From an uncultured SAR116 cluster alpha proteobacterium (GTDB lineage: Bacteria; Pseudomonadota; Alphaproteobacteria; Puniceispirillales; Puniceispirillaceae): 32,758 nt of DNA. The stretch lies in the NCBI GenBank assembly GCA_902547925.1, contig CACCQD010000018.1, forward strand, positions 1 to 32,758, in the 5' to 3' direction. A program made the translations under genes and the position numbers. The notes below the pieces were generated by a model that saw nothing but the letters and a program-made list of their open reading frames with translations, ran no database searches and had not been told where the DNA came from. Positions 8,705 through 16,360 of this stretch are shown piece after piece. Every line of letters starts with the position of its first letter. The stretch's first letter is position 1.

Positions 8705-8768
8705 CTCATAAACGTGTTTCGGCAAAGCCGGTGCCTAACACTAGTGGAGGTATTTGTGATCTTTTAAA

Positions 8769-8915
8769 ATGATGATGACAAGAATGACAGAAATGACAAA
8801 GAAACTGAAAAGTCGCCCATCAGCACAATTGCCAGAGGTTTATGGAAACACTGTCATTCGTGTCATTTGTGTCATTGGCTTTCAAGTCGAAAGAAGATTA
8901 ACTCACATGGCTTAA
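8769..8915 (+). CDS. Possible 48-aa ORF spanning the 9-nt array and repeat copy 1
   Basis: Three tandem ATG codons open a 48-codon frame that begins MMMTRMTEMTKKLKSRPSAQ. The (ATGACAnnA) units are read as repeating M-T codons. The part QLPEVYGNTVIRVICVIG overlaps repeat copy 1. In the second copy at 10313-10376 the same reading frame gives QLPDVYKNTVILIICVIG, with mainly conservative changes, hinting that the repeat was once coding. There is no ribosome-binding site at a normal distance. It could equally be a chance frame over a structured repeat. Confidence 0.25.
   Translation: MMMTRMTEMTKKLKSRPSAQLPEVYGNTVIRVICVIGFQVERRLTHMA
8775..8875. repeat. Inverted array: three ATGACA boxes facing three TGTCAT boxes, 9-nt period
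   Basis: ATGACA occurs at 8775, 8784 and 8793, exactly 9 nt apart. Its complement TGTCAT occurs at 8852, 8861 and 8870, again exactly 9 nt apart. The two arms could pair over about 24 bp with a few mismatches around a 53-nt loop, or serve as a multi-site protein-binding element. It lies about 150 nt upstream of the MFS transporter gene. The right arm is part of the 64-bp repeat, in whose second copy two of the three boxes are mutated. Confidence 0.7.
8815..8878 (+). repeat. 64-bp direct repeat, copy 1 (left of MFS gene)
   Basis: From GCCCATCAGCACAATTGCC to GTGTCATTGG. It matches 10313-10376 at 56 of 64 positions with no gaps by my hand alignment. The two copies bracket the MFS transporter gene, with 1498 bp between repeat starts. 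Confidence 0.8.
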
Positions 8916-9025
8916 AATGTTCTTACCAATTCAATCAAAAATGCGAAGTTAAGTTCATTCAATTTGAAATAACGTCTAAAATACAAAGACGTTAGTCTAC
9001 TTATACTTAAGAGAATTAAACAATT

Positions 9026-10312
9026 ATGTTTGCAGACTCCCTTAATTTAAAACTTGCAAAATTCAGCATACATTATGGCTGGGTTATAGTGACGATAGCG
9101 TTTTTAGCTACAGTGTTTTCATCCGCTGTGGGCAGTGTGCCACAGGTTCTAATCCTGCCGATGACAAAAGAACTTGGCTGGACCATTTCTGATATGTCTA
9201 TGGCCACTGGCCTGATGTATTTTATTTTAGCATCGCTATGTCCTTTCGGGGCGGCAATGATGCTTCGCTTTGGATTAAACAAAGTTATCCTCATATCTAT
9301 GCTCCTGAACGGAGCAGGATTAATAATTACTGTATTCGCATATGAGGAGTGGCATCTACTAATTAGCGTCGGCGTCTGCCTTGGCATTGCTTCCGGCATC
9401 ATTGGGTTGGGTCTTGCGTCGACGATCGCAATTAGATGGTTCAATTTAAAAAGAGGCTTGGTTGTTGGGATACTAACATCAGCATTTGCGGCGGGGCAGC
9501 TTGCGTTCGTTCCATTAATGGCTTGGATAACAACAGTCTATGATTGGCGGCTTGCTGTATTGCCAGCAATGATAGGGATAGGCCTTACTTGTCTGTTGTA
9601 CTTGCTTTTTGGAAGGGATTGGCCGGCTGACCTAAACCTGCCTGCGTATGGCGATGAAGTTGTTTACGAACCACCGCCTAAAAGCGCTGATAGTGCGGTT
9701 CTGATAAGTTTTCGAAATCTAGCTAAAGCGTCGAAGCAACCGGCCTTTTGGGTTTTAGCTGGCACATTTTTCATTTGCGGACTCACATCTACCGGCATCA
9801 TTGGTCAACATTTTATCCCATTTTGTGGAGACAATAATATTGGGATTGTCCTTGCTTCTTCTTACTTGGCCCTTATGGCTGCGTTTAACTTTTTTGGAAC
9901 CATGGGTTCCGGTTGGTTGTCAGATCGATACGATAATTACAAGTTATTAGGCGCCTATTATTCCTTACGTGGCTTGTCACTTTTTTATCTGCCATTTAGT
10001 GATTTTGGTGCATTCGCGATGACAATTTGGGCAGTCTTCTTTGGGCTTGATTTCATCGCAACGGTGCCGCCAACAGTTAGGTTGGTTGGAAAGTTGTTTG
10101 GCACTGTCAGTGCACCGGTGGTTTTTGGCTGGGTATTTGCTTCCCACCAATTTGGATCTGCCGCGTCAGCTTATGGGGCTGGCCTAAGCCGTGACATCTT
10201 ATTTTCTTATTCACCAGCGTTCCTAACCGCAGCCTCCGCATGTTTTCTCGCAACTGCCATGATCATTACCTTCAAGGCGTTTGAGCCGACACATCTGAAA
10301 GAGGCCAAATAA
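9026..10312 (+). CDS. Major facilitator superfamily transporter (monocarboxylate/oxalate-formate type)
   Basis: The 428-residue protein has about twelve hydrophobic spans in two bundles, separated by a polar central loop (GDEVVYEPPPKSADSA, about residues 209-224). The N-terminal block HYGWVIVTIAFLATVFSSAV and PMTKELGWTISDMSMATGLM is typical of the monocarboxylate/oxalate-formate antiporter-like MFS branch. The loop FGLNKV between spans 2 and 3 and GSGWLSDRYDNYKLLG in the second half match the MFS signature positions. It should move a small organic anion across the inner membrane; the substrate is unknown. The stop codon abuts the second copy of the 64-bp repeat. The gene is A+T-rich compared with those before 8 kb. 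Confidence 0.88.
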   Translation: MFADSLNLKLAKFSIHYGWVIVTIAFLATVFSSAVGSVPQVLILPMTKELGWTISDMSMATGLMYFILASLCPFGAAMMLRFGLNKVILISMLLNGAGLIITVFAYEEWHLLISVGVCLGIASGIIGLGLASTIAIRWFNLKRGLVVGILTSAFAAGQLAFVPLMAWITTVYDWRLAVLPAMIGIGLTCLLYLLFGRDWPADLNLPAYGDEVVYEPPPKSADSAVLISFRNLAKASKQPAFWVLAGTFFICGLTSTGIIGQHFIPFCGDNNIGIVLASSYLALMAAFNFFGTMGSGWLSDRYDNYKLLGAYYSLRGLSLFYLPFSDFGAFAMTIWAVFFGLDFIATVPPTVRLVGKLFGTVSAPVVFGWVFASHQFGSAASAYGAGLSRDILFSYSPAFLTAASACFLATAMIITFKAFEPTHLKEAK

Positions 10313-10376
10313 GCCCATAAGGACAATTGCCAGATGTTTATAAAAACACTGTGATTCTTATCATTTGTGTCATTGG
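10313..10376 (+). repeat. 64-bp direct repeat, copy 2 (right of MFS gene)
   Basis: It starts immediately after the MFS stop codon (GCCCATAAGGACAATTGCC) and ends GTGTCATTGG. It is an ungapped match to 8815-8878 with 8 differences. A GTG inside it (10367) could extend the next gene, but that start is disfavoured because the sequence is repeat-derived. Confidence 0.8.
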
Positions 10377-10447
10377 TTAATCTCGAAGGCCTTGATATTA
10401 TTTTAAGGCTGGGCTTTCAATCAAATTCTCCAGAGAGGGATATTTAT

Positions 10448-11431
10448 TTGATAAATTTCAGCCGACTGTCAAATAGTGCGAAGGGGTTGGCTGCTCTTTG
10501 CGCCATGTTAGCTGTTTTATTCTTTTCGGTTAACGATGCCTCGATCAAATTCCTCTCTGGCGATTATGCATTGCATCAGATCGTTTTGGTTAGGTCTCTT
10601 ATTGGGTTATTGGTTCTTTTAACAATCTTTGTCTCGTTTCATGGAACATTTTCTGTTCTGAAAACACGGCGTCTTGGGATGCATTTGCTTAGGGGGCTCG
10701 CTGTTGTTTTTGCCAACCTGACTTTTTTCTTGGGACTTGCTGAACTACCCTTGGCTGAAGCCACAGCTATCTTTTTTGTCAGTCCTTTGCTGATTACTGT
10801 CTTCTCTATTTTTTTCCTCAAAGAGCGAGTTGGAATTCACCGTTGGGGATCAGTGGTATTTGGGCTTATCGGCGTATTGATAATCCTTCGCCCAGGATCA
10901 GAAGCATTTAAATTTGCCTCCTTGCTGCCAATTGCAGCAGCTGTGGGCTACGCCACTCTCCATATGCTGACTCGCCATATCGGCAAAACGGAGAGTGCTC
11001 TAACAATGTCTTTTTATATACAGATAACTTTCATATTTATCTGCAGCGTATTTTGGTTTTTCGTGAGTGACGGACGCTTCGTCACAGAGGCAAGCCCTGC
11101 ATTGAATTTTCTTCTACGGGAATGGGGCGAACTCTCTAATGAGGATTGGTTTTTATTTGCGTTGTTGGGTGCAAGCAGTGCCTTTGGAGGCTTTTTAATT
11201 TCCCAAGCGTATCGCAAAGCAGAAGCTGCTTTTGTTGCGCCTTTCGAATACATCGCAATGCCACTGTCAATTCTTTGGGGTATGTTGGTTTTTAAAACCA
11301 CCCCCGATCTCCAATCATTTATTGGTATGGGTATGATTGTTGCTTCTGGGCTCTATATTATTTGGCGGGAAACAATCCGTAGTCAGAAAACTTCAAAAAG
11401 ATTATCTGGAACACCAAAATATAGGCGATAA
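10448..11431 (+). CDS. EamA/DMT-family transporter
   Basis: The protein has ten predicted spans arranged as two EamA repeats. The first repeat begins GLAALCAMLAVLFFSVNDAS and includes LRGLAVVFANLTFFLGLAEL with PLAEATAIFFVSPL and LKERVGIHRWGSVVFGLIGV; the second includes SQAYRKAEAAFVAPFEYIAM. These are hallmarks of the RhaT/EamA (DMT) exporters of metabolites. I prefer TTG 10448 as start, because AGAGAGG lies about 7 nt before it and only about 12 residues then precede the first span. The longer frame from GTG 10367 begins inside the 64-bp repeat and adds 27 non-conserved residues. The substrate is unknown. Confidence 0.85.
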   Translation: MINFSRLSNSAKGLAALCAMLAVLFFSVNDASIKFLSGDYALHQIVLVRSLIGLLVLLTIFVSFHGTFSVLKTRRLGMHLLRGLAVVFANLTFFLGLAELPLAEATAIFFVSPLLITVFSIFFLKERVGIHRWGSVVFGLIGVLIILRPGSEAFKFASLLPIAAAVGYATLHMLTRHIGKTESALTMSFYIQITFIFICSVFWFFVSDGRFVTEASPALNFLLREWGELSNEDWFLFALLGASSAFGGFLISQAYRKAEAAFVAPFEYIAMPLSILWGMLVFKTTPDLQSFIGMGMIVASGLYIIWRETIRSQKTSKRLSGTPKYRR

Positions 11432-11434
11432 TGT

Positions 11435-11787
11435 CTAGGCCCGAATGTTAGTACCAGTGATTTTATTTTTTTCTAAAAAGTTTTCTGGCACAGGAGGCCT
11501 CATTGCTAGAGCTAGGTGCGGTCTTATACGGTTATATTGTATGAGCCAGGCATTGATGACAGCCTGTGCTTGTTGTGCTGTGGAACCATTCAGCATTTAG
11601 GATCTCTCGTCGTAGCGTTCCGTTGAAACGTTCGTCGCACCCATTTTCCCACGGAGTACCTAGATATATACGTAGTTATTAAATGCCAACTCTTTGAAGC
11701 AATTCTTGAAGCTGTGCTGCCACAAACTCAGGACCATTGTCGGAGCGTATGAACTCTGGTTTTCCATGTTTCATGTTAAAAGGACAG
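11435..11787 (-). pseudogene. IS3-family transposase (OrfB, DDE) relic
   Basis: Broken pieces on the minus strand follow the IS3 OrfB order: HGKPEFIRSDNGPEFVAAQL (containing the second catalytic Asp), two in-frame stops, then LGTPWENGCDERFNGTLRRE with ILN, a frameshift, then AVINAWLIQYNRIRPHLALA and MRPPVPENFLEKN to a stop at 11435. The N-terminal half with the first catalytic Asp is absent. No terminal inverted repeats were found, so the element is dead and decayed. A 16-codon frame with an excellent GGAGG (start ATG 11852, stop 11802, minus strand) lies just beyond it and may be the stub of a gene cut by the insertion. Confidence 0.85.
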
Positions 11788-11999
11788 GGTTGTTAATCCA
11801 CTCAATCTAAATTCTTTGGCCCATCAAATTCAATTTTCTTTTCGACAGACATTTTACCTCCCTCCAGATTGCACGCCTCAGCGCAACCAGAACGTGATAT
11901 TTCAAAATGGCATTTGTAGGGCTTCAGGGGATCATAATGGGGGGCAGGCGCACCATGGAAAACCTCAGCGTCTTTTTGACCACAGGATGGAAATTTGGA

Positions 12000-13892
12000 T
12001 CAAGACATTCCATATTTTCTCAAAATGTCACTAAAATGAGTAAAGAAAATTTTAGAGCGCGCGGCAGCAAAATCACCTTCTAAATAGCCTAAATTAAGTG
12101 AGTTTGGCATCGCCTCGAACTCAGAGAAATACTGCGCTGCTAATTCAAAATTTTCTTGTTTGTGGGCAATGTATACCAAGCAGAGTTTGAGGATTTCATT
12201 TGTGCCATAGTAAGAATAATCCAAATCTTTATTTTCTTGAATGTAGCGTTCTGCTTCCTCAAGATTCTCAAGTGCCAACAATGCATAAGCATAATAATAC
12301 CTAACCCATGCGGGGTAATGCGGTGATAATTTGAAAAGATTTTTGTAGGCCACCAGAGCTACTCCAAAATTTTCACAATTTTGATTGATCCAAGCAGTCA
12401 TTGCATAATCATGAGGTCCAGCTTTTGATTGTTTTTCATTAAGAAGCTGATTCATCAGAGGAACCCTTGCACATGACTGCTCAAACAAACCCAGGAGAGC
12501 CTCATTGCTTGAGGCCAAAGCAATCGCATCAATAATCCCAGTGTCACGTTGCTTCAAGTTAACCTCAGCAATCTCCAAGCTTTTGGATAAGTCCTTATTT
12601 GGGTCCTCAGACATGCCCAAATAAACTTTTTGTTGTAGTAGCCACGCTAGCATCTGCGTGATGCCCATATTTTTGGGCTCCACCTCCAGTATCTCCTCTA
12701 TCAATCCCATCGCCTTGTGGTGACCTTCTGGAGTCCACGACAACATATTTGCTTGAGCCAGTATGTGCTTCTTATAAATTATGGGGTCATTTGATATTCG
12801 ACGGTTGGAACTAGAGGAATGATCCATCATGCTCATTTTTTTTAGTGCCAACTCAGAAATTTTATCTTGATGTTCGAAAACGTCTGCTTCCAAAAATTCG
12901 TATGCTTCTGACGCAATGGTTTGTTCGGTGCTTAGGTCTAAAATTTTTAGGGACAGTCTTATTTTTTCGCCAGAAACCTGTATGGTTGTATCGACGATAT
13001 AATCGACTTTGTATTCTGCTCTAATTTGTTCATCAGTCAAATTCATCGTTTGGATGTGCTTGGCAGTTGTGTCAGGAGACAGATTGAGACCAGGGTGTTG
13101 AGCAAGTGCTGTTCCAAGATAAGTTGTGAAACCCGGCGCTAAATAGCTCAGATTGTCATTACTGGATAGGTAGCTGGTTGGTCTCACCAAAACCTTTAAT
13201 ATGTCGGATTGTGTGTAATCTTTTTGATTAAGAGAGGGCTCAATTTTTGTATCCAGAATGCCAGCCGAATAAAATCCGGCTCCTATGAGTAATACCAAAG
13301 CCAATATGTACGCTGATACGGATTTTCTCGAGACCCAGCTTTTTTCAGACTTGATCTTACGCCTCTGAGACTTATTGAGCAAAACATCATATGCATGGAA
13401 CGAGTTCTGTTTGACCTTTTGAACTCCAAGATCATTAAAGTTGAGTTTTGTTTTTGGAACTACGAAGTCATAAATACTTTTTGAGATACAAATACCATTT
13501 GGCTGCGCCAAGGCCTCAAGGCGGGCGGCAATATTTACCCCATCACCCAGTAGGTTGCCTTCTCTAGAAACGACATCACCCATATTTATGCCGATCCGAA
13601 ATTCTAACTTAGTAAGGACATTGCCCGACTTGTTACGCTCCATTATCTTTGTTTGAAAATCCACCGCAAACCCAACGGCGTTAACTGCACTAGTAAATTC
13701 TATGAGTACCGAATCCCCTGCAGTGTTAAAAATTGATCCGTTCCTTTTGCTCAAAAATTGTTTAAGTATTTTTTCGCATTTGGAATATGCCTGAAGTGTG
13801 GAGTTTTCATCATGCTCCATATGTTTGCTATAACCAACTACGTCAGCAACCAGTATCACCGCGATCTTTCGATTAGAATTTAAATCTGACAT
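12000..13892 (-). CDS. Class III adenylate/guanylate cyclase with TM span, TolB-like and TPR regions
   Basis: The 630-residue protein has a cyclase domain at about residues 8-170: VILVADVVGYSKHM carries the first metal Asp (D17), NTAGDSVLIEF the second (D60), and LLGDGVNIAARLEALA the transition-state Asn/Arg pair (N120, R124). One membrane span follows (about 191-212, ISAYILALVLLIGAG-like). Residues about 220-370 resemble the TolB/FlgO-like module common in this protein class, and the C-terminal half is helical and TPR-like (alternating Tyr/Ala/Leu helices such as ARYYYAYALLALENLEEAE-type). It makes a cyclic nucleotide, probably cAMP, at the inner membrane, with a periplasmic sensing half. 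The key residues are intact. It stands alone among gene debris. Whether it serves the cNMP-binding protein at 7.5 kb is unknown. Confidence 0.88.
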   Translation of the reverse strand: MSDLNSNRKIAVILVADVVGYSKHMEHDENSTLQAYSKCEKILKQFLSKRNGSIFNTAGDSVLIEFTSAVNAVGFAVDFQTKIMERNKSGNVLTKLEFRIGINMGDVVSREGNLLGDGVNIAARLEALAQPNGICISKSIYDFVVPKTKLNFNDLGVQKVKQNSFHAYDVLLNKSQRRKIKSEKSWVSRKSVSAYILALVLLIGAGFYSAGILDTKIEPSLNQKDYTQSDILKVLVRPTSYLSSNDNLSYLAPGFTTYLGTALAQHPGLNLSPDTTAKHIQTMNLTDEQIRAEYKVDYIVDTTIQVSGEKIRLSLKILDLSTEQTIASEAYEFLEADVFEHQDKISELALKKMSMMDHSSSSNRRISNDPIIYKKHILAQANMLSWTPEGHHKAMGLIEEILEVEPKNMGITQMLAWLLQQKVYLGMSEDPNKDLSKSLEIAEVNLKQRDTGIIDAIALASSNEALLGLFEQSCARVPLMNQLLNEKQSKAGPHDYAMTAWINQNCENFGVALVAYKNLFKLSPHYPAWVRYYYAYALLALENLEEAERYIQENKDLDYSYYGTNEILKLCLVYIAHKQENFELAAQYFSEFEAMPNSLNLGYLEGDFAAARSKIFFTHFSDILRKYGMS

Positions 13893-14068
13893 GAGAGCCT
13901 GCTCTACCTAAATGGGAATTTAAGTGTAAAATTGACGCAATTATAAGCATCAAGAATGCAATCACAAAAACAATGAGTTTACAAAAGAAGTGGTTGATTT
14001 TGCCTATCAGCAGTCAATTACTGCCGAATAACGTTAGGCTGTGAGGCTAACAGACGTTTGGTGGACTG

Positions 14069-14232
14069 TTAAGGGTATAGATATATTCTATTGGTCAACA
14101 AATCAGCGCTTCGGTCACTGACTCCGTTGTGGGCCTGTCTAAAGGCTTCCGATTTAGTCCAATTTAAAAATCATCTTTCGATCGCCATACGCTATGGGAT
14201 GTATGCAGGGTAAAAGTTTTACCTTTATCCAT
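14069..14232 (-). pseudogene. Antibiotic-biosynthesis monooxygenase / IsdG-type relic, 1-nt frameshift
   Basis: From ATG 14232 the frame reads to HSVWRSKDDF and then a stop. Shifting by one base at a T5 run (about 14166-14170) gives NWTKSEAFRQAHNGVSDRSA and then LLTNRIYLYP to a stop at 14069. Joined, VWRSKDDF-NWTKSEAFRQAH matches the ABM/IsdG pattern VWxSxxxFxxWxxSxxFxxAH, including the usual His. The N-terminal half of the domain is missing, so the gene is truncated as well as shifted. The assignment rests on the motif pattern alone. Confidence 0.55.
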
Positions 14233-14308
14233 TTTTCTTCCCGTAATTGCTTTGGTTGAATGTAGCCGATGAGGTTGCAAACCTCAGTGCACATTGAATA
14301 GGAGAACC

Positions 14309-14632
14309 CTAGATCGGGCACTCTGAAAATCGGTTACCGACTGATGCTTTCACCGAGTCCATATCACCAACGGAAGCCGCAATTTTTGCAGTTATTGGAA
14401 AATCAGCAAACGGACTTTCACCAACGACAGTCCTTAGCATTCCAAAGCCTGGAGTTTTTTCCACTGTACGCACGCAAGTGAAGAGGAAAATATCAGCATA
14501 AGAGCAGTCCTCACCCATCAGGAACGGCCCAACACTCTGCGATTCAAGATGCTTTTCCAAGAAGCCTAGGCGGGTAGTGTGAAGTGTTGACAGATTGGCT
14601 ATCGCGGTCTCTTTTGTTTGATCAATTAACAC
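14309..14632 (-). pseudogene. Glutathione S-transferase C-terminal domain fragment
   Basis: The 107-codon frame starting at GTG 14632 holds FLEKHLESQSVGPFLMGEDC followed by SYADIFLFTCVR, which is the helical GST C-terminal domain (LxxLExxLxxxxxFLxGxxxSxADI). The thioredoxin-like N-terminal domain that binds glutathione is missing. The open frame extends about 16 codons further upstream without a start codon before meeting a stop, so this looks like a 5'-truncated remnant. It sits next to the monooxygenase relic in the decayed region. Confidence 0.65.
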
Positions 14633-14803
14633 TTTTGCCGCCTCCGGACTTCGCGCCCGATGGGCTGTTAAGTTAATGAGTTATGCAGCTAATGGGTCTA
14701 TAAATGCTAAAACTTTAAAGCTACTGGGTGTTGCCACTTCCAGACTAGCTGTTTAACACGAAACTACCGGAAATTTTCACTTTTGCGCCACTGGAGCATT
14801 AAT

Positions 14804-15568
14804 ATGAAGGATCAAACGAAACAAAAATTAAAAAAGGAATTCCAAGAAAAACGCGGATACTGGAATGAATTTTGGGAAGGCTTGCTGACCCTCGACTCCA
14901 ATTTTTTTGAGGCTTACCTAAAATTCTCCTCGATTCCTTGGACTTCTGGCGTATTGGAGCCGAAAGTCAAAGAATTTATATATATAGCAATAGACTCTGC
15001 AACGACACACCTCTACGAACCAGGTTTGAGAATTCATATTGAGAACGCATTTAAGCATGGCGCTACAAAAGAAGAGATTATGGAGGTATACCAATTAACC
15101 AGTGTTCTCGGGATGCACACCTGCACAGTTGGGGTTCCAATCCTAATTGAGGAAATTAAAAATGCTGGAAATGAGCAAGACCTTCAGTTGAATCTGAACG
15201 AACATCAGACCAAACTAAAAGAAGAATTCCAAGAAAAACGCGGATATTGGAACGAATTCTGGGAGGGTTTGCTAAGCTTAGACCCCAATTTTTTTGAGGC
15301 CTATCTGAAATTCTCTTCTATCCCTTGGACAAATGGTGTGCTTGAGCCAAAAATCAAAGAGTTCATATATATCGCTATAGACTCCGCAACAACGCACCTC
15401 TACGAACCAGGTCTGAGAATTCATATTGAGAACGCCTTTAAGTATGGCGCAAAAAAAGAAGAGATCATGGAAGTTTTTCAACTTACTAGTGTTTTGGGAA
15501 TGCACACTTGTACAGTGGGAGTTCCCATCCTTATTGAGGAAATGAGAAAGGCTAATATTGAGTTTTAG
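14804..15568 (+). CDS. Tandem-duplicated carboxymuconolactone decarboxylase (AhpD-fold) protein
   Basis: The 254-residue protein consists of two nearly identical CMD-type domains, at about residues 9-121 and 138-250, joined by a 16-residue linker. Each has the order EFQEKRGYWNEFWEGLL, FEAYLKFSSIPW, VKEFIYIAIDSATTHLYEPG, LRIHIENAFKHGATKEEIME and GMHTCTVGVPILIEE. The His of RIHIENAF occupies the position of the conserved CMD/AhpD His; the CxxC of peroxidase-type AhpD is absent. Similar single-domain proteins accompany aromatic and acyl-CoA catabolic genes, often with unknown roles. ATG 14804 is chosen because GGAG stands 7 nt before it. A TetR gene follows on the same strand after 157 nt. Confidence 0.9.
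   Translation: MKDQTKQKLKKEFQEKRGYWNEFWEGLLTLDSNFFEAYLKFSSIPWTSGVLEPKVKEFIYIAIDSATTHLYEPGLRIHIENAFKHGATKEEIMEVYQLTSVLGMHTCTVGVPILIEEIKNAGNEQDLQLNLNEHQTKLKEEFQEKRGYWNEFWEGLLSLDPNFFEAYLKFSSIPWTNGVLEPKIKEFIYIAIDSATTHLYEPGLRIHIENAFKYGAKKEEIMEVFQLTSVLGMHTCTVGVPILIEEMRKANIEF
14828..15166 (+). repeat. Intragenic tandem repeat, copy 1 (339 nt)
   Basis: It aligns without gaps to 15215-15553 (offset 387 nt, exactly 129 codons). By hand count 11 of 113 codons differ in amino acid and about 40 more differ only synonymously. Confidence 0.9.
15215..15553 (+). repeat. Intragenic tandem repeat, copy 2 (339 nt)
   Basis: Second copy of the CMD-domain duplication. Its protein is about 90% identical to copy 1 while the nucleotide sequence has diverged mostly at third codon positions. 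Confidence 0.9.
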
Positions 15569-15725
15569 TTTTCGTTAATTAGAATTGACAAGTGGGAAAC
15601 CACGGCAGCGTTACTGCGATGCAAAAACGCTACATCGTAAATGCTGTTTGACTCTCCATCCTACATGCCAAACCACTGAGAATTTCCTGATCCAAGGCTC
15701 GAAACCTAATATTGAGGTACACCAA

Positions 15726-16313
15726 TTGACGAAACACCCGCCCAAACCTTCAAAGGCTAGAGTTAGTCGCCAACAAATACTTGATGCCGCTGCCAAGTGC
15801 ATTGCTCTAAAGGGTTACGACGCCACTACGATGAGAGAGATTGCTGGCACAGCAAAATTTCTTCCTGGTTCGATTTATTATCATTTTAGCTCTAAAAGCG
15901 AGCTGTTTTTAGCTGTAAACAAAGAAGCAACTAAACAAATAATTGATAGAGTTTTGTTAAATTTACAGGGGAAGACCGACCCTTGGGAAAGAATTAAGAA
16001 AGCCTGCACGGCTTACCTCGAATGCTTGTCCGAGGGTAATTATTACGCCCTTGTCGCATTGACTGAATTTCCAAGGAGACGTTCAACTGAAATGGCGAAG
16101 AGTTTGGTTCAGCAAAGAGAGGAGTTAGAGGGCATATTTCGAGAACTCGTGGACGATTTGCCTCTTGAGAGATCGATTAACCGCAAGTACTGGCGGTTGT
16201 CTCTTCTTGGAACCTTGGCTTGGGCAATGATCTGGTACAAAAATGAAGGTGACGATGTTGAACATATTGCCACTACGTTTGTTGATCTATTAGCGCACAA
16301 AACCTCAAGTTAA
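15726..16313 (+). CDS. TetR-family transcriptional regulator
   Basis: The 195-residue product (from TTG 15726) has the TetR N-terminal helix-turn-helix at about residues 13-60: SRQQILDAAAKCIALKGYDA, TTMREIAGTAKFLPGSIYYH, and FSSKSELFLAV. The C-terminal all-helical ligand domain, about 135 residues, is unassigned. TTG 15726 has GAGG 8 nt upstream and starts just before the conserved region; an open frame extends back to 15585 but adds 47 residues without family character. TetR proteins in such clusters usually bind an acyl-CoA or pathway intermediate and repress neighbouring genes. A palindrome inside the promoter of the next gene, 60 nt downstream, is the likely operator. Confidence 0.87.
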   Translation: MTKHPPKPSKARVSRQQILDAAAKCIALKGYDATTMREIAGTAKFLPGSIYYHFSSKSELFLAVNKEATKQIIDRVLLNLQGKTDPWERIKKACTAYLECLSEGNYYALVALTEFPRRRSTEMAKSLVQQREELEGIFRELVDDLPLERSINRKYWRLSLLGTLAWAMIWYKNEGDDVEHIATTFVDLLAHKTSS

Positions 16314-16360
16314 ACTCCATCTATCAACTGCGAAATAGAATAATGCCCTAGACCCCTAAT

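Larger units (their letters stand above)
8012..9025. other. Gene-poor 1 kb at the composition change
   Basis: No convincing long gene is present. The stretch holds a 10-nt tandem (TGGTTGCAAC-TGGTTGCATC-TGGTT, 8216-8240), a 16-22 nt tRNA-like 3' end (8429-8450), hairpins at 8627-8645 and 8682-8704, and the 9-nt repeat array and 64-bp repeat listed separately. Base composition turns A+T-richer through this segment relative to the genes before 8 kb. A GGAGG at about 8745 is followed by a three-codon frame only (GTG ATC TTT TAA). Confidence 0.6.

Noticed and set aside
11816-12034. 72-codon plus-strand frame beside the IS relic
   Set aside because: It is antisense to the transposase-flanking DNA and the cyclase end, with no ribosome site and no recognisable composition.
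14209-14223. 15-bp palindrome GGTAAAA-G-TTTTACC as an operator
   Set aside because: It lies inside the frameshifted monooxygenase relic (codons about GKTFTL), so it is better explained as old coding sequence; no downstream gene start fits.
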